A DNA stretch of 9,617 bases from an uncultured Erysipelotrichaceae bacterium (GTDB lineage Bacteria > Bacillota_I > Bacilli_A > Erysipelotrichales > Erysipelotrichaceae): contig CALEMD010000014.1 of assembly GCA_937902945.1 (NCBI GenBank), positions 1-9,617 on the forward strand, given 5' to 3'. Positions 1 to 7,561 of the stretch are shown here, piece after piece. The notes under the pieces were generated by a model. That model had not been told where the DNA came from, made no database searches, and worked only from the letters and a program-made list of their open reading frames with translations. The translations under genes and the position numbers were made by a program. Position 1 is the stretch's first letter. Every line of letters begins with the position of its first letter.

Positions 1-77
1 GTATGGCAGACCGCGTTCTTCATATGGTCACGTATTGCCTTTACTTCTTCAGGCATGGCTCCGATTAAAGCGATCAT
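1..77 (-). CDS. mtnN: 5'-methylthioadenosine/S-adenosylhomocysteine nucleosidase, N-terminal fragment
   Basis: Only the first 25 codons lie in the window; the gene runs off the left edge. I translated them by hand from the minus strand. They begin MIALIGAMPEEVKAIRDHMK, which matches the MTA/SAH nucleosidase (Pfs) N-terminus, where a beta strand and GAM are followed by E-E-V. Glu11 here lines up with the catalytic Glu12 of the E. coli enzyme. The family cleaves the glycosidic bond of methylthioadenosine and S-adenosylhomocysteine in the cytosol, removing inhibitory by-products of SAM-dependent methylation and feeding AI-2 precursor synthesis. The ATG at 77-75 overlaps the rsfS TGA as ATGA, and GAGGAT precedes it, so the gene is probably translationally coupled to rsfS as the last visible operon member. 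The identification rests on a short stretch, but that stretch is characteristic. Confidence 0.82.
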   Translation of the reverse strand, partial: MIALIGAMPEEVKAIRDHMKNAVCH

Positions 78-418
78 GCGTTATCCTCAGTTCTGACACT
101 TGGCTGGTCTGACCACAGAGCTTCAAGCTTATACATCTGCCGTCCTTCCGGTGTGAAGATATGCACGATGACATCGTTCAGATCCACAAGAATCCACGGA
201 CTCGCTTCATCACCTTCAATGTGACGTACCGTATAGCCATTGATTTCCGCATCCTTTTCCAATGCATCTGAAAGGCTTGCGGCATGTCTATTGTTCAAGG
301 CAGTGACAATGACAAAGTAATCCGTAAACGGGTTGACCTTTCTCATATCGATTGTCAGAATATTGTCTCCCTGTTTTTCCTCAAGCAGTTTCTGTACAGC
401 TGTCAGTGTTTTCGACAC
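74..418 (-). CDS. rsfS: ribosomal silencing factor RsfS (Iojap/YbeB/YqeL family)
   Basis: The 114-residue protein has the usual RsfS length and its hallmarks: DYFVI at 33-37, EGD at 68-70, a Trp at 75, DVIVHIF at 82-88, then Tyr96 and LEALW near the end. RsfS binds ribosomal protein uL14 on the 50S subunit and blocks joining to the 30S subunit when nutrients are short. The start is GTG at 418-416, inside the yqeK reading frame, giving a 38-bp overlap. It is supported by a near-perfect AAGGAGG six bases upstream and by the lack of any other start before the conserved core (the next Met is residue 25, within the core). The gene follows yqeK, as in Bacillus, and its TGA is shared with the ATG of mtnN. 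The tail after LW is short and acidic. Confidence 0.93.
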   Translation of the reverse strand: MSKTLTAVQKLLEEKQGDNILTIDMRKVNPFTDYFVIVTALNNRHAASLSDALEKDAEINGYTVRHIEGDEASPWILVDLNDVIVHIFTPEGRQMYKLEALWSDQPSVRTEDNA

Positions 419-1244
419 AGATACCCTCCTTCTGCTGCAGGTACTCTTTTACCTCAGCTTTTACTATCTCTGTACCGCGCTTCAGATTTCTGCGGCACAG
501 ATTCAATTCTTTTTCAGCATCATATCCTCTTGTCGGATCTGTCTTATCCGCAACAAACAGTATACGATCCAGTCTGGTTCTGCCATCTCCTAGCGTATGG
601 TGCTCGATGGCATGCAGAATATCCTTATCTCTCATGCCTAGATTCTCACGCAGCCAGATGACAGCCGTATAGCTATGCCATATATTCTCAGACAGATGCA
701 GATACTGCGGATACCAATTCTGCATGATCTGTTCTGCTTCAGAATGATCCATGCGCTTGGTGATATCGTGCATCATTCCAGCCTGCCATGCTTTGTCAGG
801 ATTGACTCCTGAGTGTTTCGCCAGATCGACTGCCAATGCACTCATTGCTTTAACGTGTGCATAGCGATGCGCACTGCAATGGGCCTCAGCAATCTCTTCA
901 AAATAGAAGCCATTCTGAAGAAGCTCTTTACCGATGCCGGCAGCCGCATTCTTATAGCTGCCTTTGCGGATCTGCTGTTCTATATCGGATGCATCGCAGT
1001 TCAGCAGCACAGCATTGCGCTTCAAGGCTCTATCTGCTTCCCTTTTCGATGCAATTCGCATTCTTCGATACGGGCGAATCGCTTTCTGAACAAGCTTTTC
1101 TCTGTTTCTTTGATCCAGTATGCCCTGCTTTTCACTCACATAGAGAACCAGTGACAGATGCTGACACTTCATTTCTTTTCTAGCGCAGGCAATCGTCTGT
1201 TTCGATATCGGATCAAAGGATCCGATCATTACGCCAATTCTCAT
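381..1244 (-). CDS. yqeK: YqeK-type HD-domain Ap4A hydrolase with a degenerate NadD-like nucleotidyltransferase N-terminus
   Basis: The protein has 287 residues. Residues about 120-270 form a YqeK HD domain: RYAH ending at His130, HD at 159-160, His190, His215-His216 followed by T-L-G-D, and FVADK with Asp233. YqeK enzymes split diadenosine tetraphosphate symmetrically into two ADP. Residues 1-118 resemble a shortened NadD (nicotinate-mononucleotide adenylyltransferase): GSFDPI at 8-13 matches the N-terminal nucleotide-binding signature, and the stretch around 84-115 resembles the end of NadD. The HxGH catalytic motif that should follow GSFDPI reads S-K-Q-T, so both histidines are gone, and roughly half of the usual NadD domain is missing. 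I infer that the N-terminal part no longer makes deamido-NAD. The ATG overlaps the yhbY stop as ATGA, and the C-terminal coding end overlaps rsfS. Confidence 0.88.
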   Translation of the reverse strand: MRIGVMIGSFDPISKQTIACARKEMKCQHLSLVLYVSEKQGILDQRNREKLVQKAIRPYRRMRIASKREADRALKRNAVLLNCDASDIEQQIRKGSYKNAAAGIGKELLQNGFYFEEIAEAHCSAHRYAHVKAMSALAVDLAKHSGVNPDKAWQAGMMHDITKRMDHSEAEQIMQNWYPQYLHLSENIWHSYTAVIWLRENLGMRDKDILHAIEHHTLGDGRTRLDRILFVADKTDPTRGYDAEKELNLCRRNLKRGTEIVKAEVKEYLQQKEGICVENTDSCTETA

Positions 1245-1528
1245 GGCAGAATGATCTTCGGTTCCTTTGCTTTGCGATACAGAACAATTGTTCTGCCGAT
1301 AATCTGCACTACTTCGCTTTTTGTGTTCATAGCCAGATCAAAAGCCAATTCCTTGACGTCCTCTGGGGCAGTCTTCAAAACACTGATTTTCACCAGTTCT
1401 CTTGTTCTCAGACAGTTGTCTACACTCTGTATCAATGTATCACTCAGTGCATCCTTTCCAATCTGGAACAGTGCACTTTGTCTTTGTGCCAATCCTCTTA
1501 AGAAACTCTTCTGATTACCTGTAAGCAT
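1241..1528 (-). CDS. yhbY: YhbY-type RNA-binding protein (CRM domain, ribosome assembly)
   Basis: This small basic protein of 95 residues is essentially a single CRM (CRS1-YhbY) domain, the usual form of YhbY/YqeI. The start LTGNQKSFLRGLA, the loop QIGKDAL around 22-28 (the GxxG-type RNA-contact loop), ELVKISVL in the middle and VQIIGRTIVLYRK near the end are all family features. YhbY proteins associate with pre-50S particles and are thought to aid 50S assembly in the cytosol. The gene lies between yqeH and yqeK as in Bacillus. Its ATG overlaps the yqeH TAA by one base, and a purine-rich AAAGGGA precedes the start at a slightly long spacing. The next gene begins on its own stop codon. Confidence 0.93.
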   Translation of the reverse strand: MLTGNQKSFLRGLAQRQSALFQIGKDALSDTLIQSVDNCLRTRELVKISVLKTAPEDVKELAFDLAMNTKSEVVQIIGRTIVLYRKAKEPKIILP

Positions 1529-2577
1529 TACAGCATTCCCTTTCTGAATGTCACATTGACATTCTCCGGTGCATATACTATCACATCAGATACCTGTGAG
1601 GATATGCAAATCCATCCAAGTCCATCAATAACCGCATCCAGCTTATCCATATTCTTATGAAATGAATGCTTGACGAACTTATTTTCCAGAGGCACCGGCC
1701 TGAACATCTCACCGTAATGCTTCTTCCAAAGATCGTCAGCGGATGCGGCCTTGCCGCGGTGAATCGGCAGATTTCTGCCAATATAGATTGCCGCAGTCGC
1801 ATGATCGCATTGCATTAGGTCAACTCTGACTAGACCGCCTATGGCAAAGCTCTGATCACCGCTGATCTGATAGATCTGTGCCGCGATTGTACTGCTTGGC
1901 AGAATCTCTTTCAGATCTTCTTCACGGACTGCATTCAGCATGCTGTTCTCTATTTCAATGCCCGGTGTATCAATATAGGTATAGCCATCTATCTTCAATG
2001 TATTGAACTCAAGAGTCGTACCCGGATATCTAGAACTCGTCAGAATGCTCTTGCCCATCAGATGATTCAGCAGTGTGCTCTTGCCGGCATTTGCTCTGCC
2101 CATGACCGCAATCGGTCGGCCTGCAGAAAGCATTCGAACAGCTTCTTTGACCTGTTCAATACCGTCATTGTCCAATCTTCCGGTCTGTACAAGTCCTTTG
2201 ATATGAATGCCGAATTCCTTGAGTCTGCTGAAGATGAAGCGAGCTGCCTTGTCTTCGCTCAGTGTAGATGAAAGAATATCTCTTTTAGCAGCCACCATAA
2301 CAATATCCTTGCCCATGAGTTTTCTCTGCAGACCCGGAATCATGCTGCCTTCAAAGTCAAACAGATCAACAACCCACAGAACCAAACAGTCCATATCCGC
2401 AATCCTATGCATGACCATATCAGGATCTATGCCTTTGCGCATTGATACAGTCAGATCATCATAATGCAGAAGACGGAAGCATCTTTGACAGTATTCGCTG
2501 TTCTGCTTCGGCGTATATCCTATGCCTTTTGGATCATTGTTCTGCATCTCTATGCCGCATCCTTTACAGTTTGCCAT
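1528..2577 (-). CDS. yqeH: circularly permuted ribosome-assembly GTPase YqeH
   Basis: The protein has 349 residues, close to the family length of about 365. An N-terminal zinc finger is formed by Cys4, Cys7, Cys30 and Cys33. The GTPase motifs follow in the permuted order typical of YqeH: a G4 position near 97-100, then G1 GRANAGKS at 160-167, G2 around Thr187-Thr188 in the phrase RYPGTT, and G3 DTPG at 203-206. VVDLFDFEGS at 69-78 is also a family hallmark. YqeH binds RNA and acts in 30S subunit biogenesis. The G4 element reads A-K-R-D instead of N-K-x-D, so the base-specifying Asn is missing. The C-terminal part (about 230-349) fits the RNA-binding region. The ATG overlaps the end of yqeG by 14 bp, with AAAGGAAA as ribosome binding site. 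Confidence 0.95.
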   Translation of the reverse strand: MANCKGCGIEMQNNDPKGIGYTPKQNSEYCQRCFRLLHYDDLTVSMRKGIDPDMVMHRIADMDCLVLWVVDLFDFEGSMIPGLQRKLMGKDIVMVAAKRDILSSTLSEDKAARFIFSRLKEFGIHIKGLVQTGRLDNDGIEQVKEAVRMLSAGRPIAVMGRANAGKSTLLNHLMGKSILTSSRYPGTTLEFNTLKIDGYTYIDTPGIEIENSMLNAVREEDLKEILPSSTIAAQIYQISGDQSFAIGGLVRVDLMQCDHATAAIYIGRNLPIHRGKAASADDLWKKHYGEMFRPVPLENKFVKHSFHKNMDKLDAVIDGLGWICISSQVSDVIVYAPENVNVTFRKGML

Positions 2578-3097
2578 AGTATTTTCCTTTCTCGAAGATG
2601 CCCCTGCTCTTCAGAATTCTGAACAGAACATTTTCTATTCTGCGATTGACTGCCCCAAAAAAATTATCTTTCTCAGCAATTGGATCGCTCAGTATCGTCA
2701 TAATGCCAAGTCCATTGCCTCCCCATATATCCGTAAGCAGCTGATCTCCTAGAACTGCGGTTTCCGATTTATCCGCATGTACTGCGGCCATGGCTTTCTG
2801 AAAGCCAAAGGGAAGCGGCTTGAAGGAAAATGGAAAGCAGTGAACATGCAGTTCATCAGAAACTTTCTGGATTCTGCTTGAAACATTGTTGGAGACAACA
2901 ATAGGTTCTATGCCATTGCTTCTCAGTGCATTGATGAACTGTTTAGCCTCTTCAGAGATGACATTGCTTCTGCTGGGAATCAATGTGTTGTCTATATCCA
3001 CTATCAGCAGACGTATCCCATGTGCCTTCAGCTGAGATGCATTCACTTCATGAAAACTCTTGAAATAGTAATCAGGATGAAAGACACTGCGTTTCAT
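2564..3097 (-). CDS. yqeG: YqeG family HAD-type (subclass IIIA) phosphatase
   Basis: The 177-residue protein has the complete HAD set: motif I VDIDNT with nucleophile Asp34 and acid/base Asp36, motif II with Ser69-Asn70, motif III Lys93 in FKPLP, and motif IV GDQLLTD with Asp118 and Asp123. Length, the absence of a large cap and the phrase DQLLTDIWGGN match YqeG, found directly upstream of yqeH across Bacillota. A phosphatase reaction is expected, but the physiological substrate is not established; related PGP phosphatases act on phosphatidylglycerophosphate, so lipid or nucleotide substrates are both possible. No signal peptide is seen, so it is probably cytosolic. Its ATG overlaps the parC stop as ATGA, with AAAGGA about ten bases upstream. 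Confidence 0.93.
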   Translation of the reverse strand: MKRSVFHPDYYFKSFHEVNASQLKAHGIRLLIVDIDNTLIPSRSNVISEEAKQFINALRSNGIEPIVVSNNVSSRIQKVSDELHVHCFPFSFKPLPFGFQKAMAAVHADKSETAVLGDQLLTDIWGGNGLGIMTILSDPIAEKDNFFGAVNRRIENVLFRILKSRGIFEKGKYYGKL

Positions 3098-5610
3098 TCT
3101 TTGAAATCCTTTGTATCAAAAAGACTAGGCATTTCCACATCCGCATGCACTTCATCTTCTTCTATTCCTTCTGGATAATCTACAATGCGGCATTCTTCAA
3201 TGCCTTGTTCCAAATACCAGCCTGGATGCAGTTCCTGCACACTTGAAAAGGATGTTTCTCTGTCTTTCAGCGGTATGGATGCCGCATGGATCTCAATCGG
3301 ATCAGGATCATAGACAGATATGCTTCCAAATGAAGATATGCCGAGCATATATTTCAGTATGCTTGGATTGGATTTGATGCGCTTGCATATCAGATTGCCT
3401 TTGACAGGTCTGTTCATCTGGGCAATTTCCTGAATTCTGACTCGTTTCATCTGCCCGTTCTGCGTAATGAACAGTACGGCCTGTGTTTCATCAGGAATGA
3501 TGCATGCACTGACGAGTTCATCGCCGCGGCTCAGATTCATGGCTTTAACGCCTTTTGACTTCACACCGGTTGATGGAATCTGGTCTATTGGAAAGCGATA
3601 GCTAAGGCCATCCTTTGAAACCAAGCCTACTTCCTGTCCTTCATATGCGATGAACGCCTTGAGCATTTCTGCGTGCGGTGCCAATCCCATAGCCGGCAGC
3701 ACCTTGCTGTTGCGCTGCACAGTCCAGGCATGAACCGGAGTCTTCTTGATCTGGCCGGAAGAACTGATGGTAATAATCCATGCATATGTTTTGAAGTTCT
3801 TGATCAGAATGCAGCTGTGGATCTTATCATCTCCATCAATGCGGATGGACTGGTTGAGATGGGCTCCTATATCTTTCCACTTGCCTTCCTGAATCTGCCA
3901 GACTGGCAGATATGCATAGTTGCCGCGGGTCGTGAAAAGCAGCAATGTATCGACTGTATCACATTCAATATGACCGATCAGTTCATCGGTCTGCTTGAGA
4001 CCGGTCAGTGTTCCCTCACTTGCTCCAAAAGAGCGCAGAGAGACGCGCTTGCAATAGCCGTCACGGCTGACCGTAACGACTGTTCTCTCATTGACAATCA
4101 TGCTTGTCTTATCAATGACTATATCTTCTACTTCTGCTTCAATGCGGCTGCGTCTAGGTTCCCCATAGGCATTCTTAACTGCCTTCAGTTCCTTGATAAT
4201 CACAGAACGCAGAACATTCTTATTGTCAATAATGGACTTGGTTTCTTCCATCTGATTGACAAGCTGCGCAAACTCTTCTCTCAGCTGCACTATATCCGTA
4301 TTGGACAAGCGGTACAGACGCAGAGTGACAATTGCTTCTGCCTGGATATCATCAAAGCCGAATTCCTTCATCAGATTGGCTTTTGCATCCGCCTTATCCG
4401 CAGAATGGCGGATCATATGAATCACTTCATCGAGTATTGAGACTGCCTTCATCAGACCTTCAATGATATGGCAGCGTGCTTCCATCTTTGCCATTTCATA
4501 TCTGCTTCTGCGCAGTATGACATCTTTGCGGAATTCAATGAAAGCATCCAAAAGGCCAGTGAGTCCGACCAGTCCCGGTCTTCTGTCAATAATAGCCACA
4601 TTGTTATAGGAGAAATAGACCTGCAGATCCGTATTCTTATAGAGATAATTCAGAATCATGGATGCATCTGCATCCTTGCGGATATCAATGACAATATGCA
4701 TGCCGGTGCGATCGCTCTCATCTCTGACATCGAGCATGCCGTCAATGTCCTTTGACATGCGGATCTCATCCATCTGCTTGACCATCTGGCTCTTGATAAC
4801 GCCATATGGAACTTCCGTTATGATAATCTGCTGGCATGACTTAGTATCGATGATCTCAGCTTTTGAGCGGATAACGATTCTTCCTTTGCCAGTTTCAAAT
4901 GCTTCTTTGATTCCCTTTGCGCCCTGCACAATGCCGCCGGTAGGAAAGTCCGGACCGGGGATAATCTCCATCAGTTCTTCCAATGTGCATTCAGGGTTCT
5001 GCAGTCTGTAGACTGCCGCATCAACCGTTTCAATCAGGTTGTGCGGAGGCATGTTGGTCGCATAGCCTTCGGCAATGCCGCTTGCACCATTCACCAGCAT
5101 GACAGGAAACGGAACCGGCAGTACGGTCGGTTCATTCTCCGTATCATCAAAGTTCGGAGTCATTTCAACGGTGTCTTTATCGAGGTCATCTTCCATGACC
5201 TGTGTCACTTTAGCCAATCGCACTTCGGTATAACGCATTGCGGCTGCCGGATCATCATCAATAGAACCGTTATTGCCGTGCATGTCAATCAATGGCAGAC
5301 GGATCTTCCAGTCCTGCGACATGCGGACCATCGCATCATAGACAGAGGAATCTCCATGCGGATGATAATTACCAATGACAAGACCAACAGTCTTTGCACT
5401 TTTTCTGTATGGATGATCAAAGGTATTGCCATCATGATACATGGCATAGAGAATTCTTCTCTGAACGGGTTTCAGACCGTCTCTCGCATCCGGAAGCGCT
5501 CTTTCCTGGATGATGTATTTTGCATATCTGCTGAAGCGATCAGACATGATATCTTCCAGCAGTGCCGGAATGATGATGGTCTGATCCTGTATCTGTTTTT
5601 TCTTTGCCAT
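3094..5610 (-). CDS. parC: DNA topoisomerase IV subunit A
   Basis: The 838-residue protein carries the winged-helix breakage-reunion domain first, with catalytic Tyr127 in AAMRYTE, then coiled-coil/tower regions and, from about 500, a C-terminal beta-pinwheel with repeated blades such as RDGYCKRVSL, SSGQIKKTPV, KDGLSYRFPI and QNGQMKRVRI. The quinolone-resistance region HPHGDSSVYDAM keeps Ser88 and Asp92, the usual sensitive residues (equivalent to GyrA Ser83 and Asp87). The phrases PLIDMHGNNGSIDDDP and MSQDWK are typical of Gram-positive ParC, and I found no GyrA-box (QRRGGKG), so ParC is preferred over GyrA. ParC and ParE together pass one duplex through another to decatenate daughter chromosomes. 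The ATG overlaps the parE TAA by one base, with AAGGTGG upstream. Confidence 0.95.
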   Translation of the reverse strand: MAKKKQIQDQTIIIPALLEDIMSDRFSRYAKYIIQERALPDARDGLKPVQRRILYAMYHDGNTFDHPYRKSAKTVGLVIGNYHPHGDSSVYDAMVRMSQDWKIRLPLIDMHGNNGSIDDDPAAAMRYTEVRLAKVTQVMEDDLDKDTVEMTPNFDDTENEPTVLPVPFPVMLVNGASGIAEGYATNMPPHNLIETVDAAVYRLQNPECTLEELMEIIPGPDFPTGGIVQGAKGIKEAFETGKGRIVIRSKAEIIDTKSCQQIIITEVPYGVIKSQMVKQMDEIRMSKDIDGMLDVRDESDRTGMHIVIDIRKDADASMILNYLYKNTDLQVYFSYNNVAIIDRRPGLVGLTGLLDAFIEFRKDVILRRSRYEMAKMEARCHIIEGLMKAVSILDEVIHMIRHSADKADAKANLMKEFGFDDIQAEAIVTLRLYRLSNTDIVQLREEFAQLVNQMEETKSIIDNKNVLRSVIIKELKAVKNAYGEPRRSRIEAEVEDIVIDKTSMIVNERTVVTVSRDGYCKRVSLRSFGASEGTLTGLKQTDELIGHIECDTVDTLLLFTTRGNYAYLPVWQIQEGKWKDIGAHLNQSIRIDGDDKIHSCILIKNFKTYAWIITISSSGQIKKTPVHAWTVQRNSKVLPAMGLAPHAEMLKAFIAYEGQEVGLVSKDGLSYRFPIDQIPSTGVKSKGVKAMNLSRGDELVSACIIPDETQAVLFITQNGQMKRVRIQEIAQMNRPVKGNLICKRIKSNPSILKYMLGISSFGSISVYDPDPIEIHAASIPLKDRETSFSSVQELHPGWYLEQGIEECRIVDYPEGIEEDEVHADVEMPSLFDTKDFKE

Positions 5611-7535
5611 TAGAGTTCCACCTTAAAACTGTCTTCCAGTGTAAATGATATATTGTCTTCTATCCACCGGCGGCGCAGGTCTGCCTTGTCACCCATCAGC
5701 ACTGTGACTCGTCTTTCAGCTGTAACACCATCCTGTATTCCTACCTGGATCAGTGTTCTTGTTTCCGGATCCATGGTTGTCTCCCAAAGCTGGGTCGCAT
5801 TCATTTCACCTAAGCCTTTATAGCGCTGGATATCTGTCCTGCCTAGTTTTGCCCGTACCTTATCCAATTCTTCATCGGTATAGCAGTACTGCGACTGCTT
5901 GCCTTTTGTCACTTTATATAGAGGCGGCAGGGCAATATAGACCATGCCCTGTTCCACAAGGGAACGCATATAGCGATAGAAGAAAGTCAGCAGCAGTATC
6001 TGAATATGCGATCCATCATCATCGGCATCGGTCATGATAATGATCTTATTGTAGTTGCTTTCGGTATAGTCGAAATCAGGTCCTACCCCAGCTCCCAATG
6101 CATGAATCAGAGTATTCAGTTCCTCGTTCTTGGCAATATCTGCCATGCTGCATTTTTCTGTATTCAGGACTTTGCCTCTAAGCGGCAGTATAGCCTGAAA
6201 ATGACTGTCTCTTCCCTGCTTCGCACTGCCTCCGGCAGAATCACCCTCTACTAGAAACAGTTCCTTGATGCGGGCATCTTTAGACTGCGCAGGCGCAAGC
6301 TTATCAGAAAGAATCTTCTCTGTTCTAGAAGATTTCTTTCCCTTGCGGGCTTCTTCTCTAGCCTTGCGGGCTGCCTCTCTTGCCAGACTTGCCTTCTGCA
6401 TCTTGCGGATCAGCATTTCGCTCAGCGATTTGTTCTCTTCCAGCCAGTAAGTCAGCTTATCGGCTACAACACTGTCCACAGCCGTCTTTGCTTCCGGAGT
6501 TCCAAGCTTTCCTTTTGTCTGTCCTTCAAACTGCAGGGTTTCTTCCGGTATAGATACGGAAAGAATTGTCGTCAGACCTTCTCTGACGTCACTTCCTTCA
6601 AGATTCTTATCCTTTTCTTTAATCAGTCCATATTTTCTTGCATAGTCATTGACTGCTTTGGTAAACGCAGATTTATAACCCACTTCGTGTGTTCCGCCAT
6701 CAATGGTTCTGACTAGGTTTACAAAACTGTAGGTATTCTCCTGATAGTCATCCGTGTACTGAAATGCAATGTCCACCTGGATATTCTGTGATGTACCGGA
6801 AAACTTGACCGGCGGCATCAGTACCGTTCTGTCTTCATGCAGATAGGCTAGAAATGCAATCAGTCCATCGTCATAATGATATTCTTCAGCAGCCGGTTTC
6901 TTGCCGCGCTTGTCAGTGACTGACATAGTGATGTCGGAAAGCAGGAAAGCTTCTTCTCTTGCTCTTTCACAGACTGTATTGAAATGAAAGTCTGTAGTTG
7001 TAAAGATCGTCGGATCCGGCATAAAACGCACGGTTGATCCGGTTCTTGCCGTTTTTCCAAGATCTTCGAGCCTGCCGATCTTCTTGCCGCCATCTGAGAA
7101 TTTCATTCTTACCAGATGTCCTTCATGGGCTACTTCCACTGTCAGCCATGAAGAAAGTGCATTGACTACTGAAGCACCGACTCCATGCAGTCCGCCGGCT
7201 GTCTTATAGCCGCCTTGGCTGTTGAACTTGCCGCCGGCATGCAGGACAGTGAAAATAACCTGCAGGGTGTTCATTCCGCTAGGATGCATGCCTGTAGGCA
7301 TGCCTCTTCCTTCATCCTGCACTGTGCAGGATCCATCTGCTTCTAAAGTGATGCTGATCTTCTTGCCGAAGCCATTGATAGCTTCATCTATTGAGTTGTC
7401 TACAATTTCCCATATAAGATGATGCAGTCCATGGGAGTCTGTAGAGCCTATATACATGCCTGGACGCTTGCGTACTGCCTCTAGGCCCTGCAGAATCTGA
7501 ATGCTGCTCTCATCATAATGTGTCTTATCTGCCAT
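5610..7535 (-). CDS. parE: DNA topoisomerase IV subunit B
   Basis: The protein has 641 residues, normal for ParE. The GHKL ATPase domain shows Glu43 and Asn47 in WEIVDNSIDEA, DEGRGMP at 74-80, GGLHGVGAS at 114-122 and the switch Lys in QTKGKLGTPE near 339-348. The TOPRIM domain has FLVEGDSAGG with Glu430, PLRGKVLN at 451-458 and TDADDDG with Asp503 and Asp505 for Mg2+. YKGLGEMN at 572-579 and RRWIEDN near the C-terminus complete the pattern. GyrB shares these motifs; ParE is chosen because a ParC gene follows directly and plsY lies divergently upstream, as in other Bacillota. A Lys/Arg/Glu-rich stretch at about 378-405 is probably an exposed linker. It is the first gene of the operon, with an AAGGAGA site 6 bp before ATG and a sigma-A promoter upstream. 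Confidence 0.95.
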   Translation of the reverse strand: MADKTHYDESSIQILQGLEAVRKRPGMYIGSTDSHGLHHLIWEIVDNSIDEAINGFGKKISITLEADGSCTVQDEGRGMPTGMHPSGMNTLQVIFTVLHAGGKFNSQGGYKTAGGLHGVGASVVNALSSWLTVEVAHEGHLVRMKFSDGGKKIGRLEDLGKTARTGSTVRFMPDPTIFTTTDFHFNTVCERAREEAFLLSDITMSVTDKRGKKPAAEEYHYDDGLIAFLAYLHEDRTVLMPPVKFSGTSQNIQVDIAFQYTDDYQENTYSFVNLVRTIDGGTHEVGYKSAFTKAVNDYARKYGLIKEKDKNLEGSDVREGLTTILSVSIPEETLQFEGQTKGKLGTPEAKTAVDSVVADKLTYWLEENKSLSEMLIRKMQKASLAREAARKAREEARKGKKSSRTEKILSDKLAPAQSKDARIKELFLVEGDSAGGSAKQGRDSHFQAILPLRGKVLNTEKCSMADIAKNEELNTLIHALGAGVGPDFDYTESNYNKIIIMTDADDDGSHIQILLLTFFYRYMRSLVEQGMVYIALPPLYKVTKGKQSQYCYTDEELDKVRAKLGRTDIQRYKGLGEMNATQLWETTMDPETRTLIQVGIQDGVTAERRVTVLMGDKADLRRRWIEDNISFTLEDSFKVEL

Positions 7536-7561
7536 TGATTTCTCCTTAAACCTTCCCGCCT

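Noticed and set aside
3673..4440. A 255-codon open frame on the plus strand opposite parC
   Set aside because: It is fully antisense to a conserved ParC region, has no recognisable domain and no ribosome binding site I can defend; it is a by-product of ParC codon use.
5041..5613. A 190-codon plus-strand open frame opposite the parC start
   Set aside because: The translation is rich in His, Arg and Ile with no family resemblance and runs antisense to the catalytic part of ParC.
3094..7535. Reading the topoisomerase pair as gyrB-gyrA
   Set aside because: No GyrA-box was found, the ParC-type phrases are present, the two genes overlap, and the divergent plsY is typical of parE-parC.
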